Part shown: positions 18,871-27,847 of the stretch, piece by piece
How positions within the stretch are numbered: the first letter of the stretch is position 1
Layout of the letters: each line of letters starts with the position of its first letter
Virus record (IMG/VR): IMGVR_UViG_3300021963_000050
Coordinates: 51,865-115,864 of that record
DNA from: a virus
Length of the DNA: 64,000 nt
Direction: 5' to 3' (one strand)
Translations under genes and position numbers: made by a program
The notes under the pieces: generated by a model
The model's database searches: none
The model's input: only the letters and a program-made list of their open reading frames with translations
Told to the model about the DNA's origin: nothing

Positions 18871-19068
18871 ATGGAAATAGAAAAACTTAAAAACATTGTA
18901 GAAAACGCTAAGGACAAATCAAATAAAGATTTATTTGATGCTGAGAATTTTTTGTTTAAACAACACGAAGAACTTAAGTTACACATAATTGAATTGACAC
19001 GTAAATTAGAGTCAATTGAAAATTTACATCAAGTAATAATCACTGAAATTGAAAATAGAAAAATGTAA
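18871..19068 (+). CDS. Small coiled-coil protein
   Basis: 65 aa, entirely helical with heptad spacing (FKQHEELKLHIIELTRKLESIENL). It is packed between two baseplate genes, 1 nt after one and overlapping the next start by 1 nt. It probably acts as a small assembly factor or structural coil. Confidence 0.6.
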   Translation: MEIEKLKNIVENAKDKSNKDLFDAENFLFKQHEELKLHIIELTRKLESIENLHQVIITEIENRKM

Positions 19069-20624
19069 TGAAAATAGTTGATATTGGTGTATGTACCGAA
19101 AACAATGACCCTAAAGGATTAGGAAGAATTAGAGTAATAGATTACGATGATTATGTTGGTGGTAAGTCGAATATAAAAGAAGGTATAGAAAAGTGGAGTA
19201 AAGACGACCCATTTATCGCATCACCATTTTTACCAAACAATATAAATTTTATTCCTGAAGAAAAACAGGCGGTAAAAATAATACGTTATGACACTAAAAA
19301 AACAACCGTTAACCAAGAATATATTGCGGGCCCGTTTTCAACTAGATACGATTTTAATTCACAAGTATTTAACACACAAATATCTCAAACATCTTACGGT
19401 GTGTCGGTTGAAGATAAAGCCGATATCATAAAAAATGAACAAGGGACTTTACCTGAAAATTGTAAGGACACACTATCTAAATACAAAGATTATTCTATTA
19501 ATGGTAAGTATGGTTCTGATGCCATCTTTACACAAGATGGTTTAGTATTAAGAGGTGGTAAACTCGTACAAAAAGACATTACAAGTAATCAAAATAAAGA
19601 ACTTCTAATCAAAGGTTTCCCAATTGCATCAAATAAAGTTGCAAAACTACATTTAAAGAAATTCGGACCAAAACAATTCATCGTTGATGAAACAAAAATA
19701 GAAGAGATTACAGAAAACTCAAATCTTAAATTCATAATTGAATATGATGTTAATGACTTATCCAACCCAAATTATGTTAATTTTTATGTTTACCAAATAA
19801 AACCAAACGTATCAAAAAAATATAATTCAAGTAATTTTACTGAATCAACTCAAACCATATCAGGTGAAACAGTTTTTTTGACCGAATCAGGCAATACGTA
19901 CACTTTTAGAAGTGAGTTAAATTCAATCACAGATTATAGTGGTGCAACATTAACAAAAAAGATTCAATTAATTTATCAAGAAATTAGAAATAAATTAAGT
20001 ACAATACAGAGTAATGGATTTAGTGGTACGGTATCTTTTAAAATTTTGACGGATTTAATTGTCACTCAAAGTGATTCAAATATCTATCCATTTTTCTTTA
20101 GACCAACAGATGAATTTCAAAATAGAACTGTAACCACAACCGAAGCTGAAAATAGATTAAAAATATTCAACAATGTGAAATTACCGGGTTCAACATCCAA
20201 ATCTAGTTTAGTGTACAGTAAAGATAAAGTGAACCCAAATACGAGACAAGTAGAAAAAACGGTAAAGGTATTAAAAACCGATACCTCATCTGTTGAACAA
20301 ACTTTTGGAAACGTCACCGCGGATAAAATCTACTTATTATCAACTGAAACCAATTTTACCGATAAAAAAATTGATTTCCCTACACTTAACACATACGAAT
20401 ATGAACAGTCTGATTATATTGAAAAAATCGACCCCAACACTTATTCGTTAGTTAGGGGGGAAATTCTATTGGATTTTATTGACGCTTTGTACAATACATT
20501 TTTTGGTCACGTACATAATATCAACGAGCCATATGTAAAATCGGACCCAAATCACACTAAACTAGAATTACTTTATAATAAATTAAGGGAAGAATTGATA
20601 AACAAGTCCATTAAAATCAACTAA
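19068..20624 (+). CDS. 5: Baseplate hub/spike protein with gp5-type OB-fold
   Basis: 518 aa. The first 60 residues (VDIGVCTENNDPKGLGRIRV, then a D-Y-D strand) match the OB-fold N-domain shared by T4 gp5 and VgrG proteins, where N-D-P-x-x-x-G-R-(I/V)-(K/R)-V is diagnostic. The rest is beta-rich, and FFGHVHNINEPY near the C-terminus resembles the end of gp5-like hubs. No lysozyme domain is visible, so a separate wall hydrolase would be needed. It sits in the middle of the baseplate operon. Confidence 0.75.
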   Translation: MKIVDIGVCTENNDPKGLGRIRVIDYDDYVGGKSNIKEGIEKWSKDDPFIASPFLPNNINFIPEEKQAVKIIRYDTKKTTVNQEYIAGPFSTRYDFNSQVFNTQISQTSYGVSVEDKADIIKNEQGTLPENCKDTLSKYKDYSINGKYGSDAIFTQDGLVLRGGKLVQKDITSNQNKELLIKGFPIASNKVAKLHLKKFGPKQFIVDETKIEEITENSNLKFIIEYDVNDLSNPNYVNFYVYQIKPNVSKKYNSSNFTESTQTISGETVFLTESGNTYTFRSELNSITDYSGATLTKKIQLIYQEIRNKLSTIQSNGFSGTVSFKILTDLIVTQSDSNIYPFFFRPTDEFQNRTVTTTEAENRLKIFNNVKLPGSTSKSSLVYSKDKVNPNTRQVEKTVKVLKTDTSSVEQTFGNVTADKIYLLSTETNFTDKKIDFPTLNTYEYEQSDYIEKIDPNTYSLVRGEILLDFIDALYNTFFGHVHNINEPYVKSDPNHTKLELLYNKLREELINKSIKIN

Positions 20625-20629
20625 AATGA

Positions 20630-20637
20630 TATTTATA
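20630..20637 (+). promoter_or_regulatory. TATTTATA motif (candidate late promoter)
   Basis: Exact TATTTATA 12 nt upstream of the 20650 start. Confidence 0.5.
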
Positions 20638-20649
20638 TTATAAAAGGTA

Positions 20650-22023
20650 ATGTCATACTATCGCTCATATTTCTCTAAAAATAACACTATCATTGAAAAT
20701 AGTAGGGTTAACACTGCAAAAAACCCAACAACAGAAATCTTTTATGGTGATGGATATTCAAGATTTATCTTTAAAGTTGATTTTAGTGATTTACAAAGTA
20801 AGGTAAATAATGGTGATTTGGTAATTACATCAGGTGCAACACATCATTTAAAAATGACCAATACGGTAATCGGGGACCCTAAATTGATAGGAGACAGTAA
20901 ATCTAACGGAAAATACCGTGCGACATCATTCGATTTAATTCTTTTTACCGTACCACAATCATGGGATGAGGGTGTAGGTTATGATTACGAGTTCACCTCT
21001 TACGATGATAATTTGGGTAATAAAATTTATGACACTCGAGCATCAAACTGGTACGATAGAACAACAACCACAGGTTGGACATATCCAGGAATTTACACAG
21101 GTGCAACAATACTACAAACAATACATTTTGACAATGGTAATGAAGACATCAATGTAAACATCACTAACTACGTTAATGGTATTATTCTTTCAGGTAACAC
21201 CAACCATGGATTAGGTTTGGCATTCACATCTGCATTCGAGTCGATAACCACCGGAGAGACACAACAATCAGTTGCGTTCTTCTCAAAATACACACAAACT
21301 TTTTTTGAACCATTTGTTGAATCGGTATTTGATGATAGAATAGATGACAATAGACATAATTTCATTGAAGAAAGATATAATAATCTATACCTATACGTTA
21401 CTAAAGGTTCCAATTTTTATAATTTAAATAGTAACCCTACGGTTGATATTTTAAACTCAAGTAGTGTTGCAATTTCGGGATTGACAGGTCTAACTACCAC
21501 AAGAATTAAAAAAGGTGTCTATAAAGTTAGATTTGGTCTAACGGGTCAATTATGTGACGGTAAGAGATTCTTCTATGATAGATGGAAAGGTTTATCCTTG
21601 GATGGAATATCAATAAGTAATGTGACTCAGAAATTTGTACCTAAACCATTCACATCGGGTTATAGTATTGGTACAAACCCAACAGAAACACAAAACTATA
21701 AGATTCAATTCTCCGGTATAAAACAAAATGAAAAAATTATCAGAGGTGAATTGAAAAAGATTGTACTTTATTTAAAATCAATCGAACAATCAAGAACTAT
21801 ATTATTCGACGATGTCTATTATAGAATTTTCGTAAAAGAAGGTAAAACAAATGTAATAGTCTATGATTGGACTAAAACCGATGTAACCAATGAAAATTCA
21901 TTCTACTTAGACACTTCTTATTTAATACCAAGAGAGTACTTTATTGAATTTAAGGCCAAAACGTACACTGAAGAGATATTTTATAATGATTACATCAAAT
22001 TTGAAATATTATCAGAAAAATAA
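20650..22023 (+). CDS. Tail/baseplate structural protein, beta-rich
   Basis: 457 aa, beta-rich and aromatic (YGDGYSRFIFKVDFSDL, WDEGVGYDYEF, DRTTTTGWTYPG). The DNRRASNWYDR-like motif and two lectin-like beta sandwich segments point to a virion surface component. The last 100 residues (KIQFSGIKQNEKIIRGELKKIVLYLKS) form a second domain. No known family assigned by eye. It is preceded by a TATTTATA motif and followed by two small head-type genes. Confidence 0.65.
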   Translation: MSYYRSYFSKNNTIIENSRVNTAKNPTTEIFYGDGYSRFIFKVDFSDLQSKVNNGDLVITSGATHHLKMTNTVIGDPKLIGDSKSNGKYRATSFDLILFTVPQSWDEGVGYDYEFTSYDDNLGNKIYDTRASNWYDRTTTTGWTYPGIYTGATILQTIHFDNGNEDINVNITNYVNGIILSGNTNHGLGLAFTSAFESITTGETQQSVAFFSKYTQTFFEPFVESVFDDRIDDNRHNFIEERYNNLYLYVTKGSNFYNLNSNPTVDILNSSSVAISGLTGLTTTRIKKGVYKVRFGLTGQLCDGKRFFYDRWKGLSLDGISISNVTQKFVPKPFTSGYSIGTNPTETQNYKIQFSGIKQNEKIIRGELKKIVLYLKSIEQSRTILFDDVYYRIFVKEGKTNVIVYDWTKTDVTNENSFYLDTSYLIPREYFIEFKAKTYTEEIFYNDYIKFEILSEK

Positions 22024-22037
22024 AAATATTTAATATT

Positions 22038-22469
22038 ATGGACAACTTAGACGGAATTATCAAAATGCAATTAAGTAACTACAAAGATGAAAAAGTTACT
22101 GAAAATTATATGTTCTTTAGTAACTTAAAACAGTTACATAGACAATGTCAAATGTTATTGGAATTAGACCCCTCAGTCGTTGAATCTATTATACAAAATG
22201 GACACGATTGGGCTGATGACCACATAGCAGTGGCTAAAGAAAATGTCGACCAAGTTTTTGATTTTATGATGAACACCACAAAAGAATCAATAAACGAGGC
22301 CAAATCTAATAAATTGTGTGCTAGAGGTGTCTCTGCTGCTAAATCAAAATTCAAAGTTTACCCAAGTGCTTATGCCAATGGATATGCTGTACAAGTCTGT
22401 AAAGGTAAAATAAAAGGTCTTGATGGAACAAAAAAATGTTCGGGTTCATATTGTAGTGGTAAAAAATAA
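22038..22469 (+). CDS. Phage structural-type protein with C-terminal FKVYPSAYAN motif
   Basis: 143 aa. The N-terminal 95 residues are helical (LKQLHRQCQMLLELDPSVVE). The C-terminal 45 residues carry LCARGVSAAKSKFKVYPSAYAN, then CKGKIKG and a Cys pair. This small domain recurs in marine T4-type phage proteins of unknown function, where it is fused to different N-termini. The stop overlaps the start of the next gene by 1 nt. Confidence 0.65.
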   Translation: MDNLDGIIKMQLSNYKDEKVTENYMFFSNLKQLHRQCQMLLELDPSVVESIIQNGHDWADDHIAVAKENVDQVFDFMMNTTKESINEAKSNKLCARGVSAAKSKFKVYPSAYANGYAVQVCKGKIKGLDGTKKCSGSYCSGKK

Positions 22470-23566
22470 TGGATAAGAAAATAATTTGTGAAAATTGTGA
22501 GTGGGGATGGTTACTATCTGATGGTGGTGATGACCCATACTCATGTCACAAATGTGGTCATGATAATTCTGAAATTTACCTTACAAAAATTCACATAAGT
22601 GAAGAAGACTTAATGTATGTTACGGAGTGTATTGAATCAGGTGAAGTCTTGAAAGAAGACCTCGCTAGATGGTTCAAAGAAAAATGGGTTGATGTTTCTC
22701 GTAAAATAGATGGTAAACATCCTCCATGTGGCAGAAAATCCGCGGACGGTGATAAGAGTAGAAAAGGTTATCCAAAATGTAGACCACTAAAAAAGGTTTC
22801 CAAAGACACACCCAAAATTGCATCTTCATATAGTAAAAAAGAAAAGAAATCTATGGTTTCTCAAAAAAGAAGGGCAGAGAAAAAAGACCCAAAACCCGGT
22901 ACAGGAAATAAACCAACATTTACAAGATTTGATGAGAATATGATTAACAATATAACAATAAATGTAGATGAAATAATCGATACCTATAATCCACCTAAAT
23001 TATGGATAGTATCGGAATCAAAAAATTTACTAAGTGAGGGATTACAGTATCATATTGAAAAAGAAAAACCATTAATTGAAAACATATATCGAGTTTATTC
23101 TGAAAACTTTTTTAATCTATTCAACGAGTCAAGAGATTTATACAACAAAGGAGTTCTTATACTTGACGGTGAAGACTTAGATTTAATTAAAACAGACATT
23201 GGGTTAACAGGTATCTATGAAGGTGAAGAAGTTTACTTAGACATTCCATTCATATTAAATGAAGAAGAGTATCTTGTTGAAGCTAAACACAGAGGTAAAA
23301 ATGTAAAATTAAATAAACCATTTAGAACATCAGGTGGTCCTAAAAAATTCGCGGTTTATGTTAAAAATAGTAGTGGAAATGTTGTTAAAGTAACTTTCGG
23401 TGACCCAAATCTTAGAGTTAGGAACAATAATAGGGCGGCAGCGAAGTCATTTAGAGCTCGTCACAAATGTGACCAAAAGAAAGACAGAACAACTGCTGGA
23501 TATTGGAGTTGTAACATCTCAAGATATAGAAAAGCTCTTGGTATCAAATCATCAAACCCTTGGTAA
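22469..23566 (+). CDS. Multi-domain protein: zinc ribbon plus phage structural C-terminal domain
   Basis: 365 aa. Residues 7-31 hold a zinc-ribbon-like C-x2-C … C-x2-C (ICENCEWGW, YSCHKCGHD). Residues about 65-120 carry a basic, Cys-containing region (HPPCGRKSADGDKSRKGYPKCR). The last 90 residues (GGPKKFAVYVKN, VTFGDPNLRVR, FRARHKC, GYWSCNI) form a domain recurring in marine T4-type phages. The middle (about 160-260) is acidic and helical. Function unknown; metal binding is likely in at least two regions. Confidence 0.65.
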   Translation: MDKKIICENCEWGWLLSDGGDDPYSCHKCGHDNSEIYLTKIHISEEDLMYVTECIESGEVLKEDLARWFKEKWVDVSRKIDGKHPPCGRKSADGDKSRKGYPKCRPLKKVSKDTPKIASSYSKKEKKSMVSQKRRAEKKDPKPGTGNKPTFTRFDENMINNITINVDEIIDTYNPPKLWIVSESKNLLSEGLQYHIEKEKPLIENIYRVYSENFFNLFNESRDLYNKGVLILDGEDLDLIKTDIGLTGIYEGEEVYLDIPFILNEEEYLVEAKHRGKNVKLNKPFRTSGGPKKFAVYVKNSSGNVVKVTFGDPNLRVRNNNRAAAKSFRARHKCDQKKDRTTAGYWSCNISRYRKALGIKSSNPW

Positions 23567-23862
23567 TGGATTTCCCATTCAAAGAAGAATTAAAAGAAGG
23601 ATTTCATGTTAGAACATTCACCTCAGATTTAACTGAGATGGAATTGAAGTGGCATTTTGACAAAGAAGATAGGATTGTTATTTGTGAACATGACACTGAT
23701 TGGATGTTTCAAATGGATAATGAATTACCCATACAAATTAAAAAAAATACCCCCATTTTCATACATGAGGGTACTTATCACAGAATTATTAAAGGAACAG
23801 GTGACTTAATTGTTAAAGTTAAAAAACTTAATAATAATACACCTGAACACCACACTCATTGA
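23566..23862 (+). CDS. Small cupin-like protein
   Basis: 98 aa using the ATG at 23566, which overlaps the upstream stop by 1 nt (TAATG). LKWHFDKEDRIVICEHD and IFIHEGTYHRIIKGTGDLIVKVK follow the cupin pattern of a double-stranded beta helix with a late His, but the usual H-x-H metal pair is only partly present. Its 3' end overlaps the convergent dCMP deaminase by 35 nt. Possible sugar or small-molecule binding; function uncertain. Confidence 0.6.
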   Translation: MDFPFKEELKEGFHVRTFTSDLTEMELKWHFDKEDRIVICEHDTDWMFQMDNELPIQIKKNTPIFIHEGTYHRIIKGTGDLIVKVKKLNNNTPEHHTH

Positions 23863-24268
23863 GAAGTTGTTGACTTTTCATCTGTGATTCCACCCATTTC
23901 TCTTTGTTTTTAGTGGTACACTCGGTTTTACACCAAACCACTTTAATCCCCGAATTAACAATACCTCTTGCACAATCCATACAAGGTAATCCCGAAGTTA
24001 GATATATTGTGGAATTTTTAAGAGACACACCAATACGTGCTGCGTTGTAGATTGCATTACGTTCAGCGTGTTCAAACCAAAAGTATTTCTCAGGTCTTTC
24101 CTGACGTTCTTCTATGGTATCATCCAATCCTCTCGGAAATGAATTATAACCCGTAGAAAGTACCTCATTATCAACACCAACAATTACGGCACCAATCTGT
24201 GTAGATTTATCTTTTGATTTTAGTTTTACTTGTTCGGCGATGTTTAAGAAATATTCGGTCCAATTCAT
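23828..24268 (-). CDS. dcd: dCMP deaminase (zinc-dependent)
   Basis: 146 aa. The zinc and catalytic motif is HAE (67-69) with PCMDC (95-99), as in dCMP/CMP deaminases. It converts dCMP to dUMP, supplying dTMP synthesis together with dUTPase. The LKSKDKSTQIGAVIVG start is typical of the T4 cd/ComEB family. It is co-transcribed with the upstream SAP-domain gene (4-nt overlap). Confidence 0.93.
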   Translation of the reverse strand: MNWTEYFLNIAEQVKLKSKDKSTQIGAVIVGVDNEVLSTGYNSFPRGLDDTIEERQERPEKYFWFEHAERNAIYNAARIGVSLKNSTIYLTSGLPCMDCARGIVNSGIKVVWCKTECTTKNKEKWVESQMKSQQLLNECGVQVYYY

Positions 24269-24615
24269 AATAGTTTTTGTTTAGAAATATAGTGTATTCT
24301 GTCATTAGAATAAAGGTTCATTCGATATGCGATATTTTTTTCAACCAATTTACCCATTTCGATTAAATTGTTGGAGTCTCTTAAATCTATTCCAACCATA
24401 TAACCATCTGCGTGTTTTGTGTAGATTATAGGTCTAATATACTTGTCATTGTCGTCCATAACAAGATACTTTACCATTTCTTCTTTGGTTTGTTTACATT
24501 CGATGTTTCGGGACTCAACTAAATTCTTTAAAACATCTAATCGTAATTTATTATAATCAATTGGTTCGTCTGATTTTAAACTATTAGCAATTTGTTTTTT
24601 AGTCATTTTACCCAT
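24265..24615 (-). CDS. SAP-domain-like small protein
   Basis: 116 aa. Residues about 19-54 (YNKLRLDVLKNLVESRNIE, TKEEMVKYLV) match a SAP helix-turn-helix motif (a DNA/RNA-binding fold), followed by a small alpha/beta region. It may guide DNA or RNA metabolism enzymes. TATTTATA lies 4 nt upstream of its start. Confidence 0.6.
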   Translation of the reverse strand: MGKMTKKQIANSLKSDEPIDYNKLRLDVLKNLVESRNIECKQTKEEMVKYLVMDDNDKYIRPIIYTKHADGYMVGIDLRDSNNLIEMGKLVEKNIAYRMNLYSNDRIHYISKQKLL

Positions 24616-24619
24616 AGAA

Positions 24620-24627
24620 TATAAATA
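24620..24627 (-). promoter_or_regulatory. TATTTATA motif (candidate late promoter)
   Basis: Exact TATTTATA on the minus strand, 4 nt upstream of the 24615 start. Confidence 0.45.
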
Positions 24628-24647
24628 TAGTTAAAATATTTGGCAAT

Positions 24648-24674
24648 AAAAAAGGGGGACTAATGTCCCCCTTT
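24648..24674 (-). terminator. Intrinsic terminator of the capsid gene
   Basis: Perfect 10-bp stem AAAGGGGGAC / GTCCCCCTTT with an ATTA loop on the minus strand, followed by TTTTTTATTG. It lies 21 nt downstream of the capsid stop. Confidence 0.9.
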
Positions 24675-24694
24675 CTATTATGAGATTGAAATGA

Positions 24695-26452
24695 TTATCT
24701 CAAGGTGTCAAGACTGAATGTAGTCAAACCACCAACGTTAATCACACCAAAGTAACGGTTGTTAACCATTTTCTTAGCGTATCTTGTCATGATACCTTTG
24801 ATTGGTGTAAAGTTGAATGGATTGTACATTGTAGGTGTCAATTGTAATGGAACGTATGGTGCGTAAATGTAACCAGCGTCCAACAATGATTTACCTTTGT
24901 GACCGATGATAACTTTACCAGCTGGTAAGTAAGGGTCACGGTAAACTTGATAACGACCTGCTAATGAACCGATTTTCTCGATACCCATGTTGTATTGGTC
25001 TTGCTCAGGGTTAGCGTTTGAAACGTGGAAGTATTCCAAGTCATCAAATACTGCAGATACCTCAGAAGATACAACAATCCAGTTAGCTCCACCTCTTAAG
25101 GTAGTTTTGTGGATTTGAGCTGAGATTTGGTTAATCTTGGTAACCAAAGTTTGGTTCCAATCTTTTTGAGTATAACCAGCGAATGATGAACCACCATTAC
25201 CGTATCTCCACTCATTGTAGTCCCATTTAGCGGACCAAGCGGCACCTTTACGGATGTCACGAAGGATTTCACGGTCGATTTCTGCTGCGATTTGCTCAGA
25301 CAATAAAGCTGTCAATTCTGCTTCAGCATCGATGTTGTGGAATGCACTTACGTCTTGAGCCAATTCAGGAGACCAGCTAGCTCTTAACTTTCTTTCAGTT
25401 ACAGAAACTGTTACTGATTGAAGGTCGAAAGATACTTCACCGATTTCTTCTTCGAATTCAAGTGAACTGTATTCTCTCCAAGAAACTTTAAGGTCAGAAG
25501 CAGCCAATGTAGAACCTGCAACTGTGTAGTCAGTGTATCCAGTTGTTACACCGTTATACTTTTGTAAGTCAACTTGAAGGTAGATAACACCTTCAGCGTC
25601 ACAAATGTTGTCATATTTACCAGTTCTACCAGTACCTTTACTTCCGTATTCTACAATACCTTTACCGTATTTTTGTGTTACTACGTTAAAAGGAATGTTA
25701 GCAGCCGCAGTTGCACCTAAGTGAGTATACAAACTACTATCTACACCTGTTAGAGTAAATACAGTTAATGAAGCCAAGAACTCTTCAGTGTCCATAACTT
25801 GACCGTTAGGACCAGCAAGTTTAGCGGCACCGTCGTAAGTAGTGAAACCAGAAAGTTTCAAGATTACACTTGATACAGTGTTACCAGTTGCGATTGCTGA
25901 TTGAGTTGATGCAGTACCGTTACTGAATGTTACGAATTCAATAGAAGTACCTGTAACACTTGTGTAAGTACCTTTTGAATAATCGAACAAACCTGAATCT
26001 ACTGAATCACTTGACTCATAGAAACGGTCGTACAAGTTATTACCTGTGTAACCTGCTGCTGGGTCAGTCTCATCACTTGGGAATCCGTAAGGTTTACGGT
26101 GGTCGCCGGCGTTTCTGTCTTGGATTTTAGGTACGAAGTAGAACAATTTACCGATAGGTAAGTTCATTGCTTGTACTGAAACGATGTCATTCGCTAATAA
26201 TTTAGAGAATACACGACGGATGATAGGGAATACTACAGTTTCGAAAGAACCTGAAGCATCGGCTACAGCCGCTTCGTTGATTAGGTATGAAGCTTGGTTT
26301 TCATACAATTGTGCGATGTTGTCTTTTTGGTGACCGTTAAGACCCTCAAGGAATCCTAAGTCGTCCCATTTTTTGATGGTATCTTCTTTGATAACACGAA
26401 GGTGCTTAAGACCGATGTTACCAACCATACCTGATTCTAATAATGCTCCCAT
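24695..26452 (-). CDS. 23: Major capsid protein, T4 gp23-like
   Basis: 585 aa. The 'VVFPIIRRVFSKLLANDIVSVQAM' region (about 74-96) is the classic gp23 N-arm signature, given here only in part. A likely prohead protease site is LINE|AAVAD after E60, matching the (L/I)-x-E rule and the T4 gp23 cleavage near residue 65; the mature protein would start at about residue 61. HK97-type fold expected. It ends in a strong terminator, so it is made in quantity. The upstream gene is the scaffold. Confidence 0.95.
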   Translation of the reverse strand: MGALLESGMVGNIGLKHLRVIKEDTIKKWDDLGFLEGLNGHQKDNIAQLYENQASYLINEAAVADASGSFETVVFPIIRRVFSKLLANDIVSVQAMNLPIGKLFYFVPKIQDRNAGDHRKPYGFPSDETDPAAGYTGNNLYDRFYESSDSVDSGLFDYSKGTYTSVTGTSIEFVTFSNGTASTQSAIATGNTVSSVILKLSGFTTYDGAAKLAGPNGQVMDTEEFLASLTVFTLTGVDSSLYTHLGATAAANIPFNVVTQKYGKGIVEYGSKGTGRTGKYDNICDAEGVIYLQVDLQKYNGVTTGYTDYTVAGSTLAASDLKVSWREYSSLEFEEEIGEVSFDLQSVTVSVTERKLRASWSPELAQDVSAFHNIDAEAELTALLSEQIAAEIDREILRDIRKGAAWSAKWDYNEWRYGNGGSSFAGYTQKDWNQTLVTKINQISAQIHKTTLRGGANWIVVSSEVSAVFDDLEYFHVSNANPEQDQYNMGIEKIGSLAGRYQVYRDPYLPAGKVIIGHKGKSLLDAGYIYAPYVPLQLTPTMYNPFNFTPIKGIMTRYAKKMVNNRYFGVINVGGLTTFSLDTLR

Positions 26453-26486
26453 TTTAGTATTGATTTTTAATTTTTAAGTTTATTGT

Positions 26487-27767
26487 TTATTTTAATTTCG
26501 ACATCAAATCTTTCATTCTCTTGAATTGTGGATTCTCGTATGCTTTAGATTCCGACAATACTTTTTGAGATGAAGAAGAAGTTGGTGCCGTAGTTATTTT
26601 ATCAACCACTGATTCGGTCACAGGTTTTTTAGTGTCCAATTCAGTTTTTATAGAACTATATAAGTTCTTAGACTCTTTCAAGGTTGAAATTGAATCGAAT
26701 CTTTTTAGGATGTTTAACTTTTCTTGTTTGGTGGTTGAGTGTTCTGTAAACAAACGAGTAGCGTAAGCTAAGTTGGCGTTAAAGACAGCAACTTCGTTCA
26801 ACTTTTCTTTGAATAATACAAGAGATTTCTTGTACTCATCATTTTGTTTTCTAAGTTTGCTAACTTCTTCGTTGATTTCTTCTCTCTTATTACCAGCGTA
26901 GAATTTCTTTTTGGATTTAATTCCTCCATGATATCCATTACCCATAGTACGAGCAGATTCTTCAACATCACCTTCCATAGGTTCGTAACCTTCTTCGTAA
27001 GTTTCGTCAACATATTCTTCTAATGATTCACCACCTAAGGTTTCATCATCATCTTCATATGACATGTCTTCGTTTGTATCATCAAGTTCGATTTCGTAAA
27101 CAGTTTCTTCAGAGTCATCCATCATTTCTTCCAAAGACTCATCCGAATATTCTGATTCATCACCTTCTCCCAAATTTTCATCGGAATATTCTGATTCATC
27201 ACCTTCTTCTAAATCTTCTTCAGACATCATAGTTTCATCTAAGTCTTCTTCACCTAACTTAATGATATACTCATCATCACCATCAGACAATTCAATGTGG
27301 TCATCATCTTTTTTCACGATTACACCATCTTCAGGACTCATTGCTTTGAATACTTTTAAAATTTCGTCTTCATCAGCTCCTGTCATATCAACAACGTCAT
27401 TATCATCTTCGTCATCTCCGAATCCGCCCATGTTAAACATATTACCCATGTCGTCATCGTCATCTTCAGATGAATCTTTATCGTCGATACCTTTAGTTGG
27501 TTCATCAGATGATTCGTCATCATCCTCGTCCGATTTATCGTCCCCTGTTTCATCATCAGCTTTTGCTGACACATCATCTGTGGGGTCTTCTTCAGGAGTA
27601 GGTTGTTCTTTAACTTCCTTCTCCTCATCTTCCATTGATTCTTTCAACAAATCACCTAGTTCTTGCTTCATAGTAGATGCAAGTATACCTTTTGCGTTTG
27701 CTTTTACTGCCTCTTCAAGAGTCTGTACTTGAAGTAATGCTTGTTCTAGAATGGATTTTTCGCTCAT
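26487..27767 (-). CDS. 22: Prohead scaffolding/core protein, gp22-like
   Basis: 426 aa. Residues about 45-265 are an extreme Asp/Glu/Ser-rich tract (EEDPTDD, DDDDMGNMF, EYSDENLGEGDE). The C-terminal third is helical and basic. The final residues NPQFKRMKDLMSKLK are nearly repeated at the C-terminus of the gp21-like protease, suggesting a shared docking or targeting peptide. Position between capsid and protease matches T4 gene order 21-22-23. Confidence 0.85.
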   Translation of the reverse strand: MSEKSILEQALLQVQTLEEAVKANAKGILASTMKQELGDLLKESMEDEEKEVKEQPTPEEDPTDDVSAKADDETGDDKSDEDDDESSDEPTKGIDDKDSSEDDDDDMGNMFNMGGFGDDEDDNDVVDMTGADEDEILKVFKAMSPEDGVIVKKDDDHIELSDGDDEYIIKLGEEDLDETMMSEEDLEEGDESEYSDENLGEGDESEYSDESLEEMMDDSEETVYEIELDDTNEDMSYEDDDETLGGESLEEYVDETYEEGYEPMEGDVEESARTMGNGYHGGIKSKKKFYAGNKREEINEEVSKLRKQNDEYKKSLVLFKEKLNEVAVFNANLAYATRLFTEHSTTKQEKLNILKRFDSISTLKESKNLYSSIKTELDTKKPVTESVVDKITTAPTSSSSQKVLSESKAYENPQFKRMKDLMSKLK

Positions 27768-27786
27768 TTTATTAAATATATTTACC

Positions 27787-27794
27787 TATAAATA
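27787..27794 (-). promoter_or_regulatory. TATTTATA motif (candidate late promoter)
   Basis: Exact TATTTATA on the minus strand, 19 nt upstream of the scaffold start. Confidence 0.55.
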
Positions 27795-27847
27795 TGTCGA
27801 TAATGTAAAAAAATACGGATTATAGTATGATAAACTATATTAAATAC

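Noticed and set aside
27023-27732. Plus-strand Ser- or His-rich ORFs
   Set aside because: Antisense shadows of the Asp/Glu-rich scaffold gene.
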